DNA of 64,000 nucleotides, taken from positions 1 to 64,000 of the IMG/VR virus record IMGVR_UViG_3300023110_001773; one strand, 5' to 3'. The notes under the pieces were generated by a model. That model had not been told where the DNA came from, made no database searches, and saw only the letters and a list, made by a program, of their open reading frames with translations. The translations under genes and the position numbers were made by a program. The stretch's first letter is position 1, and each line of letters begins with the position of its first letter. Source of the DNA: a virus. Positions 58,837-64,000 of the stretch are shown one piece after another.

Positions 58837-60503
58837 GACATCACCGAATAGTTTTGTTTCTTTTCAAATTTAATCTGACTTCTAAATTTATCAAACAGTT
58901 GATCACCCTTGTGGCTGATAACAAATACATTTGCTTGATCACCGATAGTATTTAGTAGTTGCATAACATAGTCTGTACCATTATTATCCAAAGAACTGTC
59001 AAACACTTCATCCAGTATCAACAAGTTTGTACTAGCACTGTTCTTCATCTTGGCAATTGTTCTCCATGTGAACAAAAGAGCCAAGTCAATACGTTGTTTC
59101 TCACCCTCGCTGAAGGATGCGTAACTAAATTTATCTCGGTGTCTAGATTTGATTGTCTCATTAAACTTCTCATCAAGTTCAAAGTGTACAAAGAAATCCA
59201 TCGACTGCAAATACTTATTAACCAGTTTATTGATAGCCGGTAAGTACTGTTTGATAATTCTAGTTTTAATACCAGTGTCTTTCAATAGATGTGAAACAGC
59301 CAAATTATAATGTTGTTCTTCATTCTTGGCAGAACGCAACTCATTCTTGGATATAACTTCCTTAGCCATCACTCTTAGTTTCTTTTTTTCGTCACTAATA
59401 TCAGTAGAATTTGTTTCCGCATCAGATAACATATCTTTTAATTTTTGTTTGTATCTTTCTTGTCCGATGATGTCAGATTGTACAGAAGATATTTTATCGG
59501 ATATATTTTGCCACTTCAATAATGTACTAGCAACATCATCATATTCCTTCTCCAATCCCTTTAAAGATTTTTCCAGAGAAGATATTTCTTCTGATTTAGT
59601 ATTTGACATATCATGTTTGAAGTCTTCGCAAATCTCCTGTTTACATGTAGGACAATCACTGTTCTCTTCGTAAAACTTTAACTCTTTTTCTGCTCTTTTA
59701 ATATTGGTTGAGAATTTTTCTCTGAAGGAATCGAGTTCTCTTTTTCGTTTCTCAGGTTCACCCAAGTCTGACTTCTCAGCCTCATATTTCTGAAGTTGTT
59801 GTTCATTATTCTCAATTGATGTTGTCGTCTCATTTATAGACTCCTTAATATTGTCAATCTTGGTTGCTTTATCTTTCTCCAAAGTATCAATATAATTTTT
59901 CTGAACTTTGGTTTTGTGTTTAGCAAGTTCTACTTCAGATTCTATTGTGCGAATATCTTCTTTTAGAATGTTCATCTTTTCTTTTAACAAAACATTCATA
60001 GTAGTAAAAATTTGTATGTCGAGAATGTCTTCAATGATCTCTCGTCTAGATGCAAGAGGCAGCTGCATGAAGGGGGTGAAAGAGGCACTACCCAAAATAA
60101 CAATCTGAGTAAATGACTTGTAGTTTAACTTGAGAATACTTTCTTCAAGATACTTTTGGGTGTCTCTGAGTGCCGCATCTTGGTCTAGAAACTTATCGTT
60201 GCAGTATATCTCAAAGACATTTGGTTTCATTCCACGAATTACTTTATACTGTTTTTTTCCAACAGAGAATTCAATTTCAACCAACATCTTTTTACTGTTA
60301 ATTGAGTTTACAAGTTGTGGCTTGTTAATACTTCTAAATGGTTTGTTGAATAATACAAAACACAAAGCATCAAGACAGGTAGACTTACCACTGCCGTTCT
60401 CACCCACAATAAGTGTCGTGGGGTTGCGGGTAAAATCTATCTCAGTAAAATTATTGCCAGTGGAAAGAAAGTTTTTCCACCGCAATTTTTGAAATATAAT
60501 CAT
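58833..60503 (-). CDS. 46: Recombination nuclease subunit gp46 (Rad50/SbcC-like)
   Basis: 556 aa. Walker A VGENGSGKSTCLDAL, zinc hook DCPTCKQE in the coiled coil, signature SFSEGEKQRIDLAL and Walker B LLILDEVFDSSLD. Works with gp47 to resect DNA ends. Confidence 0.95.
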   Translation of the reverse strand: MIIFQKLRWKNFLSTGNNFTEIDFTRNPTTLIVGENGSGKSTCLDALCFVLFNKPFRSINKPQLVNSINSKKMLVEIEFSVGKKQYKVIRGMKPNVFEIYCNDKFLDQDAALRDTQKYLEESILKLNYKSFTQIVILGSASFTPFMQLPLASRREIIEDILDIQIFTTMNVLLKEKMNILKEDIRTIESEVELAKHKTKVQKNYIDTLEKDKATKIDNIKESINETTTSIENNEQQLQKYEAEKSDLGEPEKRKRELDSFREKFSTNIKRAEKELKFYEENSDCPTCKQEICEDFKHDMSNTKSEEISSLEKSLKGLEKEYDDVASTLLKWQNISDKISSVQSDIIGQERYKQKLKDMLSDAETNSTDISDEKKKLRVMAKEVISKNELRSAKNEEQHYNLAVSHLLKDTGIKTRIIKQYLPAINKLVNKYLQSMDFFVHFELDEKFNETIKSRHRDKFSYASFSEGEKQRIDLALLFTWRTIAKMKNSASTNLLILDEVFDSSLDNNGTDYVMQLLNTIGDQANVFVISHKGDQLFDKFRSQIKFEKKQNYSVMS

Positions 60504-61348
60504 AAAATAGTCTTTAGTCGGGGAACAATTACTTGTTCAGCATATATGTCATGTTGTTCTGGGGTGGGGTGTGAGGGAGAATTTCTATCTCTTTCTCTAC
60601 CAAAGGCAAGTTGTTCCTTAAAAGGTAAATCGGTGTTATCAAAACACCATTCAAACTCACCACTCGGTATGAAAGAATCCCAATCAATAAGTTTTACTAA
60701 CCAATTTACTTCTGGATGTTCCCAAGAACTTTTAACAAAGGCATCATCAATGTATTTTGCAAAAAAGTACTTGATGTTATTTCTCTTTAAGAATTCTTGG
60801 AGGGTCAAAATACTTTTCATGGTATTAACAACACGAGAAACATCGGTAAGAAAAAACTCCTCCAACATAATACGGCCAAGATCGACATACCTTCTTGTAT
60901 ATTCTGGGTATAAATTTGAATTTGGATCATCTAGGTTTTGTGATATCCACCCAACATTTGTGGGAGAAAAGGGAACCCAGTGTCCGTCTGATCCCTCTAC
61001 AAATTTTACTACAGAAGGAACTGCTTTTCCTTGTGGCAAAATATCATCTCTATGATCTTCTCTGTAATATTCTGCTCTGTCTGCATGAGACCACATGACT
61101 CCTACAACAATTTCATCCGCACCAATGCCAGACTCTATCATACGTTGAAGAACATGGAGAACATTCATCAATATTAGATTGTTGCCTATCGCCGGTATCC
61201 CAGTGTTCATTCCTACCATGTTCATCTTTGAACACACGGACTCTGGCCATGAAACGTTTAACATGTTTGAAGTAAATGAACATCCACCAGCAACAAAGTA
61301 TTTTTGTTCTGGGGATTTGTTTGGAATTTTTACATACTGAATTTTCAT
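60500..61348 (-). CDS. SGNH/GDSL-fold protein 5
   Basis: 282 aa. Block I is VAGGCSFTSNML, GIPAIGNNLIL fits the GxN block and HPTPEQHDIYAEQV the catalytic-His block. It is inserted between genes 46 and 47, which are usually close partners. GGAAT precedes the ATG. Most like protein 1 (GGCSFT). Substrate unknown. Confidence 0.76.
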   Translation of the reverse strand: MKIQYVKIPNKSPEQKYFVAGGCSFTSNMLNVSWPESVCSKMNMVGMNTGIPAIGNNLILMNVLHVLQRMIESGIGADEIVVGVMWSHADRAEYYREDHRDDILPQGKAVPSVVKFVEGSDGHWVPFSPTNVGWISQNLDDPNSNLYPEYTRRYVDLGRIMLEEFFLTDVSRVVNTMKSILTLQEFLKRNNIKYFFAKYIDDAFVKSSWEHPEVNWLVKLIDWDSFIPSGEFEWCFDNTDLPFKEQLAFGRERDRNSPSHPTPEQHDIYAEQVIVPRLKTIL

Positions 61349-61351
61349 TGT

Positions 61352-62404
61352 CTATTCCATATGTTGTGCTTCAACATAGAGTGTTTGCACAACCGATGTA
61401 AGTTTTTCTCTGTCCAAGTCGGTAACAGTATTGCTAATGTAGTCCCTAAGTAATGTCATTGTATCATCTATAGCAAGTTCTACATCATCGCCAACCGCAT
61501 CATCTTCAAACTCAGAGAAGTCTTCTACGATTTTTAATTCTACACAGTTGCAAGTATACAAAGAATCAACTAGTTTGTCAAACTTTAGGAAGTTCTCTTT
61601 CTTTACCACAATAAGCTTAACGCAAGAGCCGACAAGACCAGAAAGATCAAAAGAGCTGTCTCCGTCCATATCGTTATAGAAGAGTTTGTGAAACATTCTG
61701 TAGGGATTTTTGATAAAATCCAGTTCGTTCGATTCCGTATCGTAGATGTGAAATCCTCTGTCATCATCGAAATCAGACCATGTAATCTCATAAGGATTGC
61801 CAAGATAAGTAATGTTATCCCTAGAAGAACGATGATGGAAATGCCCGCTGCAAACCAAATCAAAATGATCAAAGGCATCAGTATCCATTCCGTGAGGGTT
61901 TGGTACACCTTTGTACATTTGGAACCCAGTAAACTCAAAATGCCCAAAACATACTTTGGCATCCGTTGACTTAACAGCATCCATTGTAGTTGTATAATTG
62001 TCACTACATATCCAAGGGACGAATAAAATTTTTCTTTCATCTAACGTTATCTCCGTAACTTCTGGGTAGACATGGATATTGTCATACTCCTTCAACAACA
62101 ATTCCAAAGAGTTTACGTCATTGGTATTTTTATAATATGTGTCATGATTGCCTGGAATCATGTGCAAAGTCATACCAAGGCGTTGTGCCTGCCCAAAAAA
62201 ATACTCCTTGCATGATTTGAGTGTGTTGAAGTTTACAAACTTCCTTCTATCAAACGCATCACCCAAATGTACAATAGTATCTATATTGTTTTCTTGTAAA
62301 TATGGAAAAAAATACTCATCATAGAATTTCTTAAAATACGCATCAAACGCAAGACTGTCTGATCTAGCACCAAAGTGCGTATCAGTAATTAGTGCAACCT
62401 TCAT
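61352..62404 (-). CDS. 47: Recombination nuclease subunit gp47 (Mre11/SbcD-like)
   Basis: 350 aa. Metallophosphoesterase motifs DTHFGARSD, HLGDAFDRRK, IPGNHDTYY and CSGHFHHR are all present. Partner of gp46. 4-bp overlap with the glycosyltransferase-like gene. Confidence 0.95.
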   Translation of the reverse strand: MKVALITDTHFGARSDSLAFDAYFKKFYDEYFFPYLQENNIDTIVHLGDAFDRRKFVNFNTLKSCKEYFFGQAQRLGMTLHMIPGNHDTYYKNTNDVNSLELLLKEYDNIHVYPEVTEITLDERKILFVPWICSDNYTTTMDAVKSTDAKVCFGHFEFTGFQMYKGVPNPHGMDTDAFDHFDLVCSGHFHHRSSRDNITYLGNPYEITWSDFDDDRGFHIYDTESNELDFIKNPYRMFHKLFYNDMDGDSSFDLSGLVGSCVKLIVVKKENFLKFDKLVDSLYTCNCVELKIVEDFSEFEDDAVGDDVELAIDDTMTLLRDYISNTVTDLDREKLTSVVQTLYVEAQHME

Positions 62405-63387
62405 GCAATAGCCTTATTCATCATGTGTGCAAACATGTCATAGTATCCACCCTTTGATAGTAGCACACTCTCATAGTTTCTTCTGTATTCAGAAAGTTTA
62501 TCTGCCATAACAGACGGGTTCTTTAGTTCGATAACCTTTTCTCTAAAATCTTCAAAGTCCTGCACCCTTTGCCAGTCATCAATATTATATGTATTATTCT
62601 CATCATAGTTCTGGTAAACAAAAGGAATCATACCAATCGCCAGGGCCTCAACATACCTTGAAGTAGTGGCGGTAGGGTCTTTCCAGTTGAAACAAAGTGT
62701 TGATCGGCATGGTTCTAGTTTTGGGTACAACTGATTCCAATTTTTAATCCACGCAGACTGTCTTTTCATTCCAGAGGGAAACCCACCTATCAAAACAGTA
62801 GAGATGTCTGGGTCTCTGTAAATCTTTCGCAATACTTTGCCACGATCACACCCGTCTTTCATTCGACCCCAATAACCAAAGTCGTGGTTATGTGTTCGTC
62901 CAAACATTTCAGATATTGCATTTTCAAATCTATCACGAATAAAATGATACTTCATTCCGTGGATGTTGCCTGGAAAATCAATTTCATCTATGACAACAAA
63001 TTTTTTGACGTTTGGCAGAAAACTCCTATAAAGTTCTTCGGTGTCACCTCTGTCACTTCTCCAAATGATCACTGTTTTACCATCAAAGAAAGGTGCAATC
63101 TTTTCAATATGGGACTGAGACTTTGCCAAGTCTTTGGGGTTCATTTGTAACTCACCATGATATCTAAACTCACTATCACTAGGAATTACAATTACATCTG
63201 CCCACTCAATAGACTCTGGTGTACGGACTGGTCGAGTATGGTCAAAAGAAATATTGTATGTGCCATACTCATGTTGTGGATTATTTCTCATCCACTGTAC
63301 ATAGTTCTCCAAGAAACTATCCAACACAGTTTCCAGTGGGCCATTGTACTTTACATTAGATCGCAATCTGGCACAAGCAATTTTCAT
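62401..63387 (-). CDS. Putative glycosyltransferase (328 aa)
   Basis: Two-domain appearance: N-terminal EWADVIVIPSDSEFRYHGEL and WRSDRGDTEELY, and a C-terminal TTSRYVEALAIGMIPFVYQN that resembles the E..A.G..P segment of GT-B enzymes. No sure family match. Lies between gp47 and a cytidylyltransferase, hinting at sugar or polyol-phosphate transfer. Confidence 0.6.
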   Translation of the reverse strand: MKIACARLRSNVKYNGPLETVLDSFLENYVQWMRNNPQHEYGTYNISFDHTRPVRTPESIEWADVIVIPSDSEFRYHGELQMNPKDLAKSQSHIEKIAPFFDGKTVIIWRSDRGDTEELYRSFLPNVKKFVVIDEIDFPGNIHGMKYHFIRDRFENAISEMFGRTHNHDFGYWGRMKDGCDRGKVLRKIYRDPDISTVLIGGFPSGMKRQSAWIKNWNQLYPKLEPCRSTLCFNWKDPTATTSRYVEALAIGMIPFVYQNYDENNTYNIDDWQRVQDFEDFREKVIELKNPSVMADKLSEYRRNYESVLLSKGGYYDMFAHMMNKAIA

Positions 63388-63779
63388 GATAACTTCACTC
63401 GGTCTCGCAAACTAGTGGAAGAAAAAGAGTGTTTCCTATTGGTGAATACAACAGGTATGTTTAATTCGTCACCAGTAAATCTTTTGTCCCTATAATCTTC
63501 ACCGACAAACCGTACATCAATTTTTTTAGTGACAAGAATATCCATCAGGCATGTCTCACTTGAGTACGGAATAATTTCATCCACATACTTCAACCCGTCC
63601 AGTTGTATAAATCGTTCGTATACAGACTGCACCGGCGAGTTCTTACCTTTTCTGTCTAAGCTGGGGTCAATCTGCAAACCAACAATCAAGTAATCACATT
63701 TGCTTGATGCCTCTTCCAGCATCACAACATGTCCAGCGTGCAACAAATCAAATGCACCACAAGTAAATCCAACTATCAT
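63384..63779 (-). CDS. Cytidylyltransferase (TagD/HldE-C-like)
   Basis: 131 aa. TCGAFDLLHAGHVVMLEEAS carries HxGH, and VGEDYRDKRFTGDE plus SFSSTSLRDRV the substrate and ISSTxxR motifs. Length fits glycerol-3-phosphate or similar cytidylyltransferases, which activate small polyols or sugars with CTP. Confidence 0.9.
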   Translation of the reverse strand: MIVGFTCGAFDLLHAGHVVMLEEASSKCDYLIVGLQIDPSLDRKGKNSPVQSVYERFIQLDGLKYVDEIIPYSSETCLMDILVTKKIDVRFVGEDYRDKRFTGDELNIPVVFTNRKHSFSSTSLRDRVKLS

Positions 63780-64000
63780 CGTATAATATCTATCTTATCA
63801 ATCGTGTCACGGTTCCATACCTCCAACTCTTTTCTTATTCTACCATCAGAATGGAGGTTGTTGTATCTCTTGGTGGCCAGTTTCTTCCACCACTTAATAA
63901 TTTCTGGCAGTTCAAATCTATCAAAGTTTTCTGCCTTTGTCAATGTGTCTGTTTTTCCAAGTAACACATCTTTCACGTTGGAGTATCCATACTCTGACAT
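63776..64000 (-). CDS. Hypothetical protein, possibly 5'-truncated by the window edge
   Basis: The visible 74 codons begin with an ATG at the last base of the window (MSEYGYSNVKDVLLGKTDT), so the true start may lie beyond. Basic, helical; WWKKLATKRYNNLHSDGRI. 4-bp overlap with the cytidylyltransferase gene. Not recognised. Confidence 0.6.
   Translation of the reverse strand: MSEYGYSNVKDVLLGKTDTLTKAENFDRFELPEIIKWWKKLATKRYNNLHSDGRIRKELEVWNRDTIDKIDIIR

Overview
This window is 64 kb of a T4-like tailed phage (myovirus) genome. It is AT-rich and tightly packed, and every gene I can support lies on the minus strand, so transcription runs from position 64000 towards 1. The T4 replication and recombination set is unmistakable: gp43 DNA polymerase, gp44/gp62 clamp loader, gp45 clamp, gp41 helicase, gp61 primase, UvsX, gp46/gp47, RNase H and RegA. 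Together with Hsp20, ThyX, peptide deformylase, a CobS-like ATPase and many short conserved proteins of marine T4-like phages, it points to a marine phage of a Gram-negative bacterium. The exact host cannot be read from the sequence. A TonB-dependent receptor, lipoproteins and a spanin pair fit an outer-membrane host.

Layout in transcription order. 64000-57200: a cytidylyltransferase, a putative glycosyltransferase, gp47, an SGNH protein, gp46, peptide deformylase, IscU and IscA. 57112-53246: a block behind strong sigma70-type promoters with a HEXXH/VWA protein, a CobS/MoxR-type AAA+ ATPase and a DUF3310-like protein, closed by a strong terminator. 53120-41918: the replisome block, with peroxiredoxin, TauD-like oxygenase, Hsp20 and RegA. 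41909-40369: overlapping spanin pair, EF-hand membrane protein and 2OG-Fe(II) oxygenase. 40205-38858: small early genes behind a strong promoter. 38514-30563: tRNA-Arg(UCU), a repetitive lipoprotein, a KxDG ligase-like protein, an NMNAT-like protein, T4-type lysozyme, a P-loop kinase fusion and fibre-like genes, many with TATAAATA late promoters. 30546-22279: SGNH protein, radical SAM enzyme, virion-like proteins and a TEKTWKP-family protein. 22247-15132: primase, ThyX, NrdA, a QueC-like protein, glutaredoxin, NrdB and dCMP deaminase. 15159-9951: 2OG oxygenase, two methyltransferases, GIY-YIG and sulfotransferase-like proteins, a coiled-coil membrane protein and an SGNH protein. 9888-1: RNase H, PsiE, a NUMOD3 protein, HAD phosphatase, SNase, SGNH protein, TonB-dependent receptor and a second TEKTWKP protein.

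The DNA-replication, nucleotide (RNR, ThyX, dCMP deaminase, glutaredoxin) and recombination genes form one working set. The accessory genes fall into three themes: cell-surface and envelope (TonB receptor, lipoproteins, PsiE), iron and redox (IscU, IscA, peroxiredoxin, radical SAM), and probable modification of glycans or small molecules (five SGNH-fold proteins, putative glycosyltransferases, two cytidylyltransferase-fold enzymes, methyl- and sulfotransferase-like proteins).

Two regulatory patterns stand out. At least six genes have a -10 or TATAAATA element ending only 5-6 nt before the ATG, with no Shine-Dalgarno sequence, as expected for leaderless mRNAs. A 14-bp element (GTAAGCCATTGATT and variants) sits upstream of four near-consensus sigma70 promoters. 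Nine of the listed genes are too short for ordinary ORF calling, begin inside longer frames or start with GTG; their starts were set from ribosome-binding sites and stop/start overlaps. No gap longer than 300 bases lacks a gene.
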